NCBI GenBank assembly: GCA_019347645.1
Contig: JAHWKZ010000015.1
Location: 1-19,992 of the forward strand
Length of the DNA: 19,992 nucleotides
DNA from: Gemmatimonadota bacterium
GTDB lineage: Bacteria > Gemmatimonadota > Gemmatimonadetes > JACCXV01 > JAHWKZ01
Reading direction: 5' to 3'
This document shows, one piece after another, positions 7,345 to 15,895 of the stretch (positions within the stretch are counted from its first letter, which is position 1; every line of letters begins with the position of its first letter). Both the position numbers and the translations under genes were made by a program. The notes below the pieces were generated by a model that saw only the letters and a program-made list of their open reading frames with translations, was not told the DNA's origin and did no database searches.

Positions 7345-8296
7345 CCTCGATCGGCTCGCCGACCTGATCGCCGCCGAGCTGAAGAGCCGGATCGGGGGCG
7401 GCCATCCCGCGTGCCCGCCCGACGGATGTGCGTGCGCGGCGAACCACTGCGTGCAGCACTGCCCCGACCGCCTCCGCCGTCTGGTCGAATGCGGCGCGGA
7501 GCGCTTCAGCGCCGGTCCGGGGATCGACGCCTGCGACAACGTCCTGGCCCGCATGATCGACCACACCCTGCTGGCTCCCGGCACCTCACGCGAGGAGATC
7601 GAGGCGCTGTGCGACGAGGCGGTCGAGAACTGCTTCGCCTCGGTGTGCGTCAATCCCTGGTGGGTGCGGTCGTGCTCCGAGCGGCTGGCCGAGAGCCCGG
7701 TGAAGGTGTGCACGGTGGTCGGTTTTCCCCTCGGGGCGAATCGGACCGAGACCAAGGTCTACGAGGCGCTCCGAGCGGTGGAGGACGGCGCCACCGAGCT
7801 CGACATGGTGCTGAACGTCGGCGCGCTGAAGTCGCGCGACTACGGGTCGGTCGAAGCCGACATCGCCGGCGTGGTGAAGGCGGGCGAGGGCCGGGCGATC
7901 GTGAAGGTGATCCTGGAGACCGCCCTGCTGACCGACGAGGAGAAAGTGAAGGCGTGCGTCCTGGCGGGATCGGCGGGCGCCCGTTTTGTCAAGACCTCGA
8001 CCGGCTTCGGCGGTGGCGGCGCGACCGCGGCGGACGTGGCGCTCATGCGCCGGGTGGTCGGCGGGGAGATGGGGGTGAAGGCCAGCGGAGGGGTCAAGGA
8101 CCAGCCCACCGCGCTGGCGCTGATCGAGGCCGGCGCCACCCGGATCGGCGCCAGCGCCGGGGTCAGGATCGTGCACGGCAACGGCGCCGGGCCGGAGCGG
8201 TCCTACGGCGCCGAGGCCGCCGACGGCGGAAACGGCCGCCAGATCGCCGCTTCCGTCATCCCCGCCCCACGCGCGACCATCCACCGCCTCGGGTGA
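7334..8296 (+). CDS. deoC: Deoxyribose-phosphate aldolase with cysteine-rich N-terminal extension
   Basis: A 320-aa protein. Residues about 71-285 are a class I DeoC aldolase, which interconverts 2-deoxyribose 5-phosphate with acetaldehyde and glyceraldehyde 3-phosphate. The Schiff-base lysine is Lys220 in FVKTSTGF, the second active-site lysine is Lys249 in VKASGG, and Asp157 lies in ELDMVLNVG. The first ~70 residues are not part of the aldolase: a short amphipathic helix-like stretch (LDRLADLIAAELKSRI), then Cys27, 32, 34, 39, 43, 53 and 67. That could bind metal or an Fe-S cluster, or target the enzyme to a shell; this is inference. The GTG at 7334 has GGAGG 6 nt upstream. DeoC is a signature enzyme of the sugar-phosphate-utilisation type of microcompartment, fitting the two vertex genes before it. 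Confidence 0.93.
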   Translation: MPADLDRLADLIAAELKSRIGGGHPACPPDGCACAANHCVQHCPDRLRRLVECGAERFSAGPGIDACDNVLARMIDHTLLAPGTSREEIEALCDEAVENCFASVCVNPWWVRSCSERLAESPVKVCTVVGFPLGANRTETKVYEALRAVEDGATELDMVLNVGALKSRDYGSVEADIAGVVKAGEGRAIVKVILETALLTDEEKVKACVLAGSAGARFVKTSTGFGGGGATAADVALMRRVVGGEMGVKASGGVKDQPTALALIEAGATRIGASAGVRIVHGNGAGPERSYGAEAADGGNGRQIAASVIPAPRATIHRLG

Positions 8297-8979
8297 ATCG
8301 CCCGCTCGCGCTGATTCCGGCGTACGAGGCGGCGGAACGCGTCGGATCGGTCGTGGAGGAGGCCCTCGCCCACCTCCCCGTCCTGGTCGTCGACGACGGG
8401 TCGACGGACGACACCGCGGCCGTCGCCGCGGCGGCCGGGGCGGAGGTGCTGAGCCAGCCGAGGAATCTCGGGAAGGGCGAGGCGCTGCGCCGGGGGTTCG
8501 TTGAGGCGCTCGGGCGAGGCGCTCTCGCCGTGGTCACCCTCGACGCCGACGGCCAGCACGACCCCGCCGAGATCCCCGCCTTTCTCGACGCCTGGCGCGC
8601 GACCGGGGCCGACCTCGTCGTGGGCGCGCGCGACTTCCGGGCCATGCCCCCGTCCCGCCGGCTGGCGAACACCCTCGGCCGGATCGTGCTGCGCTGGGCC
8701 ACCGGCCGCGACCTCGCCGACAACCAGTCCGGCTATCGGCTCCACTCCCGGCGCCTCGTGGACGTGGCCCGGGAGCGGGCCGAGGAGCCGGGCTTCGGAT
8801 TCGAGGTCGAGGTGATCGTGGCGTGCGTGGAGCGGGGATGGCGGGTCGAGTGGATCCCGATCCGGACGATCTACGGAGATCAGGGGAGTCACATCCACCC
8901 GGTGGCCCACGTCGCGCGCTTCCTGCGGCTGGCCGCGCGGATCCGGCGAGCCTCCGGCCGGAGGCGCCGCGCGAGGTAG
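8293..8979 (+). CDS. GT2 family glycosyltransferase (dolichol-phosphate mannosyltransferase-like)
   Basis: A 228-aa GT-A fold transferase without membrane helices. It shows LALIPAYEAAERV at the N-terminus, VVDDGSTDDT (33-41) for nucleotide binding, NLGKGEALRRGF, and LDADGQHDP with the DAD metal motif at 84-86. NQSGYRLHSRR and GFGFEVEVIVACVERGW follow, as in the DPM1/DPG-synthase-like GT2 proteins that transfer sugars to polyprenyl phosphate or lipid carriers. The start is GTG 8293, overlapping the deoC stop as GTGA, so it is the last gene of the vertex-protein operon. A role linked to deoxyribose metabolism is not obvious. It ends 6 nt from the convergent thiD stop. Confidence 0.87.
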   Translation: MNRPLALIPAYEAAERVGSVVEEALAHLPVLVVDDGSTDDTAAVAAAAGAEVLSQPRNLGKGEALRRGFVEALGRGALAVVTLDADGQHDPAEIPAFLDAWRATGADLVVGARDFRAMPPSRRLANTLGRIVLRWATGRDLADNQSGYRLHSRRLVDVARERAEEPGFGFEVEVIVACVERGWRVEWIPIRTIYGDQGSHIHPVAHVARFLRLAARIRRASGRRRRAR

Positions 8980-8985
8980 CGAGCT

Positions 8986-9774
8986 TCAGTCGAGATCCGG
9001 GCGCGAGAACAGGTCGAGCGGACCATGGCCGCGACCCAGCGGCGGGGCGTTCTCGATGCCCCGGCGGACCCAGGCCCGGGCTTTCGCGACCGCCTCGGCG
9101 AGCGGCTCGCCGCGGGCCAGGAACGCCGCGATCGCGCTCGCCAGCGCGCAGCCGGAACCGTGCGTGCTCGTGGTCTCGATCCGGGGGGCGGAGAAGCGGC
9201 GCCACTCGAGGCCGTCGTAGAGGACATCCATGACCTCGGGTCCTTCCAGGTCGCCCCCCTTGACCAGCGCCGCCGCCGCCCCCAGCTCCTCCACGAGGGC
9301 CTTCGCCGCCGCCTCCTGGTCCTCGGGCGTCTCGACGTCCCGATCGAGCAGCGTCGCGGCCTCCGGGGCGTTGGGGGTCACGATCGCGGCCCGCGGGACC
9401 AGACGACTCCGCACCGCCGCGACCGCGTCCTCCTCGAGCAGGAGCGCGCCCGTGGTCGCCACCATCACCGGGTCCACCACGAAGCCCGCGAAGCCGTGGC
9501 GATCGAACGCCTCCGCGACCACCTCCACGATCGCCGCGTTGGCCAGCATCCCCGTCTTCACCGCGTCGGGGGGGATGTCGCCCACCGTCGTGTCGATCTG
9601 CTCGGTTACGAAGGCCGGATCCACCGGCGAGATGCCGCTGACGCCCTCGGTGTTCTGGGCGGTCAGGGCGGTGATCGCGCTCATCCCGTAGACCCCCAGC
9701 GCGTGGAAGGTCTTCAGGTCCGCCTGGATCCCCGCCCCGCCGGAGGAGTCGCTCCCGGCGATGGTGAGCGCCAC
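8986..9774 (-). CDS. thiD: Hydroxymethylpyrimidine/phosphomethylpyrimidine kinase
   Basis: A 262-aa ribokinase-fold kinase of thiamine biosynthesis, which phosphorylates HMP to HMP-P and then HMP-PP in the cytoplasm. Visible signatures are AGSDSSGGAGIQADLKTF (6-23), ALTAQNT, VKTGMLAN, VVDPVMVATTGA (99-110), TPNAPEAA, VKGGD, and the anion-hole/catalytic segment THGSGCALASAIAAFLARG with GSGC at 206-209. The length is normal for stand-alone ThiD. The start is GTG with no clear Shine-Dalgarno. It lies 64 nt after the M48 protease gene on the same strand and is probably co-transcribed with it. Confidence 0.95.
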   Translation of the reverse strand: MALTIAGSDSSGGAGIQADLKTFHALGVYGMSAITALTAQNTEGVSGISPVDPAFVTEQIDTTVGDIPPDAVKTGMLANAAIVEVVAEAFDRHGFAGFVVDPVMVATTGALLLEEDAVAAVRSRLVPRAAIVTPNAPEAATLLDRDVETPEDQEAAAKALVEELGAAAALVKGGDLEGPEVMDVLYDGLEWRRFSAPRIETTSTHGSGCALASAIAAFLARGEPLAEAVAKARAWVRRGIENAPPLGRGHGPLDLFSRPDLD

Positions 9775-9838
9775 CGGTGGGCGGCGAGGGGGCGTCAGGG
9801 GAGAGGTGGGAACGGGACGGCCGCGGCGATCCAGACGC

Positions 9839-10687
9839 CTACGTTCCGCAGTACCGCGAGACCCGGCGCTGGAGATCCTGATACTCCGCGTCGCGGAGAA
9901 CCAGGTTCTGCCGGGGCGGCAGCTGATCGATCTGCGCCCGTACGTTGGCGATCCGCTCCTCCGTCAACGGATGGCTCGCGAAGAACGACTCCACCGATCC
10001 CGGCTGACGCTGCCGCCTCTCGATCAGCTCCTGGAACATCGTCACCATCCCGTGGGGGTCGTATCCCGCGTTGTACATGTAGATGACGCCCAGATGGTCC
10101 GCCTCCCGCTCGGCGTCCCGACTGAACTTCGCAAACGTCCCGGTGGCCACGACCTGCGCCAGGACCTGCTGGTAGATCGGCGGGCTACCGCCGAGCAGCA
10201 GACCGGCCACGATGTTCGCGCCGTACGCCTTCGACAGCTGCTCGGTGCCGTGCCGCGCCACTCCATGGGAGATCTCGTGCGCCATCACGCCGGCGAACTC
10301 GGCGACGTTGTCGGCGGCGCAGATCAGGCCGGTATGCACGTAGACGTGCCCGCCCGGGATGTTGAACGCGTTGAGCTGAGGGTCGGCGACGATGTGGAAG
10401 CCCCACGGCGCCTGGGCGAGCTCGGACTGCGCGACGAGCCGCTGCCCGACCCGGCTCACGTACGCGTTCGCGGCCGGGTCGTTCAGGACCTGCATCTGCC
10501 GGTCGATGTCGCGCTCGAGCTGCGAGCCGAGCTGCCACTCCTCCTCGTAGGAGACGAGGTTGAAGTCGCCCTTGTTGACCCCCGACGAGGCGCATGCCAC
10601 CAGGGACAGCGCGACGACCGTCAGGGCCGCGATCGCGGCGCGGAAGCGCCGGAAGACGTCGATGGCTCCGAGCTGGATCTGGCTCAT
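9839..10687 (-). CDS. M48 family metalloprotease, lipoprotein
   Basis: A 282-aa BepA/LoiP/YggG-like peptidase. An N-terminal hydrophobic segment ends in a lipobox (LVAC, Cys32), so it should be lipid-anchored and exported. The zinc motif HEISH is at 137-141, and the third ligand is the Glu in EREADHLG (193-200). The conserved NAFNIPGGHVYVHTGL (106-121) and ASHPLTEERIANV segments are typical of this outer-envelope quality-control group. It lacks the TPR tail of BepA. AGGAGGAG at 10696-10703 lies 8 nt before the ATG and fixes the start. It is divergent from the methyltransferase gene with a 65-bp gap. Confidence 0.93.
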   Translation of the reverse strand: MSQIQLGAIDVFRRFRAAIAALTVVALSLVACASSGVNKGDFNLVSYEEEWQLGSQLERDIDRQMQVLNDPAANAYVSRVGQRLVAQSELAQAPWGFHIVADPQLNAFNIPGGHVYVHTGLICAADNVAEFAGVMAHEISHGVARHGTEQLSKAYGANIVAGLLLGGSPPIYQQVLAQVVATGTFAKFSRDAEREADHLGVIYMYNAGYDPHGMVTMFQELIERRQRQPGSVESFFASHPLTEERIANVRAQIDQLPPRQNLVLRDAEYQDLQRRVSRYCGT

Positions 10688-10740
10688 TTCGTACTCTCCT
10701 CCTCTTCCCGCCCGCTGGCCCCCGATTCACTCTCACGTTC

Positions 10741-10747
10741 ATACTAT
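10741..10747. promoter_or_regulatory. Overlapping divergent -10 elements (bidirectional promoter)
   Basis: The 7-bp string ATACTAT contains TACTAT on the plus strand (10742-10747) and TAGTAT on the minus strand (10741-10746). Both are TAnnnT -10 boxes. The plus box is 5 nt before the methyltransferase GTG at 10753, implying a leaderless mRNA. The minus box would give a leader of about 45 nt containing the protease Shine-Dalgarno. No good -35 is visible in either direction. Confidence 0.45.
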
Positions 10748-10752
10748 CGCCT

Positions 10753-11598
10753 GTGCGGCCCGAAAGTTCCTCTCCACCGAACTCCGCGATCGAGCTCCGC
10801 CCGCTCCCGGCGCGGCGGCGGAAGGCGCTCCGCGATCTCGGCACCCGGGCCGGCCGGGAGCGACGCGGTCTCTACCTCCTGGAGGGTCCGAAGGCGATCG
10901 AGGACGCGCTGGCGAGGGGCGCGGCGATCCGCTGGCTCGCGGGATCCCCGGAGGGCGAGCCGGCGCTGGCGCGCTGGGCCCGGACCGGCCTCCTCCCGCC
11001 GGGGACCGAGCTCTACCGGGCGAGCCCGGCCGAAATCGAGGACTTCGCCGACACCGTGACCCCGCAGGGGGTGCTGGCGGTGGGGGAGATCCCGCCGGCC
11101 GGCCTCGATGCGCTGTCGGCCGACCTCGGCCGCGTCGTCCTGCTGGTCGACGGGATCCAGGATCCCGGCAACCTCGGTACTCTGATCCGCACGCTCGCCG
11201 CCGTTGGCGGTCGCGCCGCGATCTGCGTCAAGGGGACCGTGGATCCGTTCAACCCGAAGGCGCTCCGCGGAGCCGCCGGCGCCACCTTCGCGATCTCGGT
11301 GGCCTTCGGCCTGGAGCGCCCCGCGACGGTCGAGTGGTGCGCGAATCGGGGGGTGCGGATCGTGGCCCTCGAGGCCGGCGCTCCGAATCTCTTCCGCGCC
11401 CACGCCCCCGCGGCCCCGCTTGCCCTGGCGGTGGGCGGCGAATCGAGCGGGCTCTCGACCGAGATCCTCGACCGATCCGCGGCGGTGGTGGGGCTGCCGA
11501 TGGAGGCGGGCGTCGAGTCGCTCTCGGCCGCCGTGGCCGGATCGATCGCCCTGTACGCGCTGGCGCACGACCTGGCTTCGAGAGGCGGAGAGCGATGA
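10753..11598 (+). CDS. TrmH/SpoU family RNA 2'-O-methyltransferase
   Basis: A 281-aa SPOUT methyltransferase that transfers methyl from SAM to a ribose 2'-OH in rRNA or tRNA. An N-terminal RNA-binding substrate domain (RRRKALRDLGTRAGRERRGLYLLEGPKAIEDAL) precedes the knotted catalytic domain. Motif 1 is DGIQDPGNLGTLIRT starting at residue 133, motif 2 is AVGGESSGLS (about 226-235), and motif 3 is GLPMEAGVESLSAAVAGSIALYAL near the C-terminus. The frame is open far upstream, but GTG 10753 is chosen because a -10 box (TACTAT) ends 5 nt before it and family homology begins soon after. Its stop overlaps the next start as ATGA. The target nucleotide cannot be assigned; RlmB-, TsnR- and AviRb-like enzymes look alike at this level. 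Confidence 0.88.
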   Translation: MRPESSSPPNSAIELRPLPARRRKALRDLGTRAGRERRGLYLLEGPKAIEDALARGAAIRWLAGSPEGEPALARWARTGLLPPGTELYRASPAEIEDFADTVTPQGVLAVGEIPPAGLDALSADLGRVVLLVDGIQDPGNLGTLIRTLAAVGGRAAICVKGTVDPFNPKALRGAAGATFAISVAFGLERPATVEWCANRGVRIVALEAGAPNLFRAHAPAAPLALAVGGESSGLSTEILDRSAAVVGLPMEAGVESLSAAVAGSIALYALAHDLASRGGER

Positions 11599-12866
11599 GG
11601 TGGACAGCGTACGTCGGGTGGTCCACCCCCGCCCTCGCCCTTGCCGTCTCGATCGCCGCGCTCGACGCCGCCCCGGCGGTCGCGCAGGAGCGCCCCCGGG
11701 CGCGCGAGCTGGGGATCGCGGTCGGCGAGCTGCCGCCCGGCCGGTGGAACGCGATCACGGACGTACCTGGCGTCCGCGTGGGGCACGCCACGGTCGTCGA
11801 GGGCGACTCCATCCGGACCGGCGTGACCGCAATCCGGCCCCACCCCGGCGACGTGTTCGCCGAGAAGGTCCCGGCGGCGATCCACATCGCCAACGGGTTT
11901 GGCAAGCTGACCGGCATCAGCCAGGTCTTCGAGCTCGGCACCATCGAGACGCCGATCGTGCTGACGAACACCCTGGCGGTCGGGCGCGCCGCCGACGGCC
12001 TGGTGCGGTGGACGCTGGCGAACACCCGCGAGCCCGGAGTCCGCTCGGTCAACCCCGTCGTGGGGGAGACCAACGACGGCTTCCTGAACGCGATCATCGT
12101 GCCGCGGGTCGGGCCCGCCGAGGTCGCCGCCGCCCTCGAGGTCGCCGCCGACGGGCCGGTCGAGGAGGGTTCGGTCGGCGCGGGAACGGGCACCACGGCA
12201 CTCGGCTTCAAGGGCGGGATCGGGACCGCCAGCCGGCGGTTCGCGATCGGGGACGCCACCTACACCCTCGGCGTCCTGGTGCAGTCGAACTTCGGTGGCG
12301 CTCTGGAGATCGCCGGCGTGCCGGTGGGGCGCTCGCTGGGGGTCGCCGGCTTCATCGACCGATGGCTCCCGCCCCCCGCCGGTCCCGACGCGAACCGCGC
12401 GGTCGAGTCGGAGGATCTCGTTTGGGATCCCGCGGTCGAGCCCGACCGGGACGGCGGGTCCATCATGATCGTTGTCGCCACCGATGCGCCCGTGGACGCC
12501 CGGGGCCTCGAGCGGATCGCAAAGCGCGCACCGTACGCGATCGGCCGGGTGGGCGGCTTCTCCTCGCACGGCTCGGGCGACTACGTGATCGCGTTCTCGA
12601 CCGCCGAGGGTCTCCGCGTCCCCTACGCCGGCGGCGACGCCCCGACCTTCGTCCGCGAAACCCTTCGCGGCGAGGCGCTGAACCCCCTGTTCCGGGCGGT
12701 GATCGAGGCCACCGAGGAGGCGATCCTGAACTCGCTGACCAGGGCGACGACGGTCGAGGGGTGGCGGGGGAGGGTCGAGGCGCTGCCGATCGAGGCCGTA
12801 CGCGAGCTGTTGGAAGAGCACGAGGTGGTGGACCGAGCGAGTCGCGAACAGGAGGTCCGAGAATGA
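11595..12866 (+). CDS. Secreted P1 family peptidase (DmpA/L-aminopeptidase-D-esterase type)
   Basis: A 423-aa exported member of the self-processing Ntn-hydrolase-like P1 peptidases, which release N-terminal residues from small or beta-peptides. A signal peptide covers about 1-30 (hydrophobic core, then APAVA before QE). Family landmarks are ITDVPGVRVGHATV, TGVTAIRP, VGETNDGFLN, GAGTGTTALGFKGGIGTASR (196-214) and GGSIMIVVATDAP. The last contains the Gly-Ser autoprocessing site with Ser289 as the expected new N-terminal nucleophile. GGVGGFSSHGSGDY-type sequence follows. The start ATG overlaps the methyltransferase stop (ATGA) and has GGAGAG upstream. The stop overlaps the next start as ATGA again, linking it to the M14 peptidase gene. 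Confidence 0.93.
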   Translation: MRWTAYVGWSTPALALAVSIAALDAAPAVAQERPRARELGIAVGELPPGRWNAITDVPGVRVGHATVVEGDSIRTGVTAIRPHPGDVFAEKVPAAIHIANGFGKLTGISQVFELGTIETPIVLTNTLAVGRAADGLVRWTLANTREPGVRSVNPVVGETNDGFLNAIIVPRVGPAEVAAALEVAADGPVEEGSVGAGTGTTALGFKGGIGTASRRFAIGDATYTLGVLVQSNFGGALEIAGVPVGRSLGVAGFIDRWLPPPAGPDANRAVESEDLVWDPAVEPDRDGGSIMIVVATDAPVDARGLERIAKRAPYAIGRVGGFSSHGSGDYVIAFSTAEGLRVPYAGGDAPTFVRETLRGEALNPLFRAVIEATEEAILNSLTRATTVEGWRGRVEALPIEAVRELLEEHEVVDRASREQEVRE

Positions 12867-15800
12867 GACGAGCGAACGACGAGCGGACGCGGATCCGGCG
12901 TGTCTGGACCCTGGCGCTGGCGGCGCTGGCCTGGGCGGCTCCGATGGCCGGGCAGCAGCCGACTCCGGCCGAGATCCCCGGCGCCGGGGCGCTGATCCTC
13001 CCCGACGAGCTCGAGGAGGCGAGCCCCTGGTCGCCGGACACCCCCGAGCCCGGGAGCGTGGAGGCGATCGAGACCCACACGACCGCGCCCGAGTTCCTGC
13101 CCCGCTCGGTCGCCTACGTCCCGGAGTCGGCGGGTGTCCCCTCGCCGGCCGACGTCCTCGGACACGTGGCCGGAGCCCCCGACGTCCTCTCGTCGGTGGA
13201 GGAGGTGCACGGCTACTTCCGGCGCCTCGCCGAGTCCAGTCCCCGCGTCGTGGTCGAGACGATCGGCACCACCGAGGAGGGGCGCGACATCCTCCTGGCG
13301 ATCGTTTCGAGCGAGTCGAACCTGGCGAACCTCGGCCGTCTCGCCGCCGCCACCGCCGCGCTCGCCGACCCGCGCGCGACGGATCGATCCGAGATGGAGG
13401 CGATCGTCCGGACGGCGAAGCCGTTCTACTACTTCCTGGCGGGGCTCCACTCGACCGAGACCGGAAGCCCGGAGATGGTGATGGAGCTCGCCTACCGCCT
13501 GGCGGTCAGCGACAGGCCCGAGATTCGACGCATTCGCGACGAGGTCGTCACCCTGATCACCCCGGTGACCGAACCGGACGGCCGGGACCGGGTCGTAGAG
13601 TGGTACGAGCGGCACCTCCGGGAGCGCCAGGACGAGCTCCCCTACGAGGAGCTTCGCGACTTCGCCTCCCCGCCCTACTGGGGCCACTACGCGTTCCACG
13701 ACAACAACCGCGACGGGATGCAGCTCACCCTGGCGCTGACCCGCGCGGTGCACGAGACGTTCTACCGCTACCACCCGGTCGTCGTCCACGACCTCCACGA
13801 ATCGCTGCCGCTGCTCTACGTCTCGACCGGCCACGGTCCGTACAACCGCGCCATCGACCCGATCACCATCAACGAGTGGACCCAGCTCGCCCACCACGAG
13901 GCGGGGGCGCTCCAGGCCCAGGGCCTCCCCGGAGTCTGGGTGTGGGGGTTCTGGGACGGTTGGTGGCCCGGCTACCTGTTCAGCGTGGCCAACAACCACA
14001 ACGCGGTGGGGCGCTTCTACGAGACGTTCGGCAACTCGCTGGCCGGCACCTTCCGGCGCCATCTCGGCGACGTGGAGTTCGTCGGCAAATCGGTGACGAC
14101 TCGCCAGTGGTACCGTCCCTCGCCGCCGGACTCCACGGTCCGATGGTCGCTCCGGAACAACACGAACTACATGCAGGCCGGCGCCCTCGAGGCCCTGGAG
14201 TACGCCTCGCTCCACGGCGCCGACCTGCTGCGCGACTTCTGGATCAAAGGCGAGCGCTCGCTCGAGCGGGGCCGCACGGAGAAGCCCGCCGCCTTCCTCT
14301 TCCCTTCCGACCAGGACGATCCCGCCCGGCTCGCCTACCTCGTGAACCAGCTCCGGAAGCATCGGATCGAGGTCCACCGGCTGACCGCCGACGCGGCGGT
14401 CGGCGACTCGACGTTCCCGGCGGGATCCTACGTAGTTCGGATGGACCAGCCCTACCGCGACACCGCGCTGATGCTGCTCGAGAAGCAGACCTTCCCCCCG
14501 GACGAGCCCAACCCCCCCTATGACGACGTGGCGTGGACCTGGCCGCTGCTCTACGGCGTGGAGGCGCGGACGGTGGATGAGCGCGCGGTACTCGAAGCCG
14601 ACATGGTGGCCGTCGAAGCGGACGTGGCGCCGGTCGGCGGGGTGGAGGGCGAGGGCGCGGCCTACCTCCTGCCGGACAACGGCCAGACCGGGCTGCTGGC
14701 GCTCCGCGCCCGGCTGCCGCGCCACCGCGTCGAGGCCGCCGATGCGGCGTTCGAGGCCGGGGACCTCGAGTACCCGCCGGGCTCGTGGATCGTCCGCGGC
14801 GCGCGCGGCCCGCTGGCCGAGGCGGCGGCGGATCTCGGCCTCGGGTTCGTCGGCCATCCCGAGGTCCCCGACGTGCCCCGCCACGAGGTCGACCTGCCGC
14901 GGCTGGCGGTGTGGCAGCCGTGGACCTCGACCCAGGACGCCGGGTGGGTGCGCTACACCCTGGACACCGTCGGCGTCCCGTACCGGCTGATCGCCGACGC
15001 GGACCTGCGCCGTGGCGACCTCCGCGATCGCTTCGACCTGATCGTGGTCCCGAACGTGCGGGGCGATCTCGCCCGGCTGGTCCACGGGATCGATCCGCGG
15101 TACGGCCCGTTGGCCTACACGAAGACCGCCGATTATCCGAGCCACGGAATCCCCAACGCCTCGCGCGACATCACCGGCGGGATGGGCTTCCTGGGGCTCC
15201 TCGAGCTCCAGCGCTTCGTGGAGGAGGGCGGCCTCCTGGTGGCGTTCGCCAACGGCGGACGTCTGGTAGTCGACGGCGGGATCGTCCGCAGGGTCGACCG
15301 CTCCGGCGGCACCGACACGCCGGGCTCGGAGCTCCGGGCCAAGGTCCTCCGCCCCGACCACCCGATCGCCTACGGCTACGGCGAGGACACCAGCGTCTTC
15401 CGCGGCAACGGCCCGTTCTGGGACCTCGACGAGCGGTACCGCGAGCTGGTGGTCCTCCAGTTCGGGACCAAGAAGGTGGAGGACTTCGACGAGCGGGACG
15501 CCCGGCTCGACCGGGAGGCGGAGGGGGAAGACCCCGAAGCCGGGGTCGAGGACGAAGCCGTCCAGCCGCGCGACTTCGGGATCCCGCCCGAAGGCGTGGA
15601 GGCGCGGGAGACGCCGCCGGGAGACGACGAAGCCGGGGGCGGCGAGACCGACCCGGCGGAGGGCGGCGAGCCCGACGAGGACGGCGACGGCGAGGCCTCG
15701 GAGAAGAAGCCCCTTCTGCTCTCGGGGTACGTGAAGGACGCCGACGAGATCGACGGCAGGGCCGCCGTCCTGGACGTGCCGGTCGGCCGCGGCCGGGTCG

Positions 15801-15895
15801 TCCTCTTCGCGTTCAACCCGCTCCATCGCTACCTCAACCACTCCGACTTCCGGTTCGCCTACAACGTCATCCTCCACTGGAACGACCTGCGGTGA
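12863..15895 (+). CDS. Large secreted M14 family zinc carboxypeptidase
   Basis: A 1010-aa protein. A signal peptide spans about 1-31 (RRVWTLALAALAWAAPMAG, then QQ). The M14 domain lies in about 105-480: the zinc motif HSTE (His196, Glu199) sits in FLAGLHSTETGSPEM, and the third ligand is probably His312 in VVVHDLHES. TEPDGRDR and a Trp-rich VWVWGFWDGWWPGYLF segment follow. The ~500-residue C-terminal part is not recognised in detail. It includes two PAGSYVVRM/PPGSWIVRG-like repeats and a region resembling a Rossmann/glutamine-amidotransferase-like fold, as in other very long M14 proteins of Gemmatimonadota and Bacteroidota. Residues about 876-950 are a Glu/Asp/Gly/Pro-rich linker of low complexity. 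CAGGAGGTC upstream of the ATG is the best ribosome binding site in the operon. It overlaps both neighbouring genes by 4 nt. Confidence 0.9.
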   Translation: MRRANDERTRIRRVWTLALAALAWAAPMAGQQPTPAEIPGAGALILPDELEEASPWSPDTPEPGSVEAIETHTTAPEFLPRSVAYVPESAGVPSPADVLGHVAGAPDVLSSVEEVHGYFRRLAESSPRVVVETIGTTEEGRDILLAIVSSESNLANLGRLAAATAALADPRATDRSEMEAIVRTAKPFYYFLAGLHSTETGSPEMVMELAYRLAVSDRPEIRRIRDEVVTLITPVTEPDGRDRVVEWYERHLRERQDELPYEELRDFASPPYWGHYAFHDNNRDGMQLTLALTRAVHETFYRYHPVVVHDLHESLPLLYVSTGHGPYNRAIDPITINEWTQLAHHEAGALQAQGLPGVWVWGFWDGWWPGYLFSVANNHNAVGRFYETFGNSLAGTFRRHLGDVEFVGKSVTTRQWYRPSPPDSTVRWSLRNNTNYMQAGALEALEYASLHGADLLRDFWIKGERSLERGRTEKPAAFLFPSDQDDPARLAYLVNQLRKHRIEVHRLTADAAVGDSTFPAGSYVVRMDQPYRDTALMLLEKQTFPPDEPNPPYDDVAWTWPLLYGVEARTVDERAVLEADMVAVEADVAPVGGVEGEGAAYLLPDNGQTGLLALRARLPRHRVEAADAAFEAGDLEYPPGSWIVRGARGPLAEAAADLGLGFVGHPEVPDVPRHEVDLPRLAVWQPWTSTQDAGWVRYTLDTVGVPYRLIADADLRRGDLRDRFDLIVVPNVRGDLARLVHGIDPRYGPLAYTKTADYPSHGIPNASRDITGGMGFLGLLELQRFVEEGGLLVAFANGGRLVVDGGIVRRVDRSGGTDTPGSELRAKVLRPDHPIAYGYGEDTSVFRGNGPFWDLDERYRELVVLQFGTKKVEDFDERDARLDREAEGEDPEAGVEDEAVQPRDFGIPPEGVEARETPPGDDEAGGGETDPAEGGEPDEDGDGEASEKKPLLLSGYVKDADEIDGRAAVLDVPVGRGRVVLFAFNPLHRYLNHSDFRFAYNVILHWNDLR

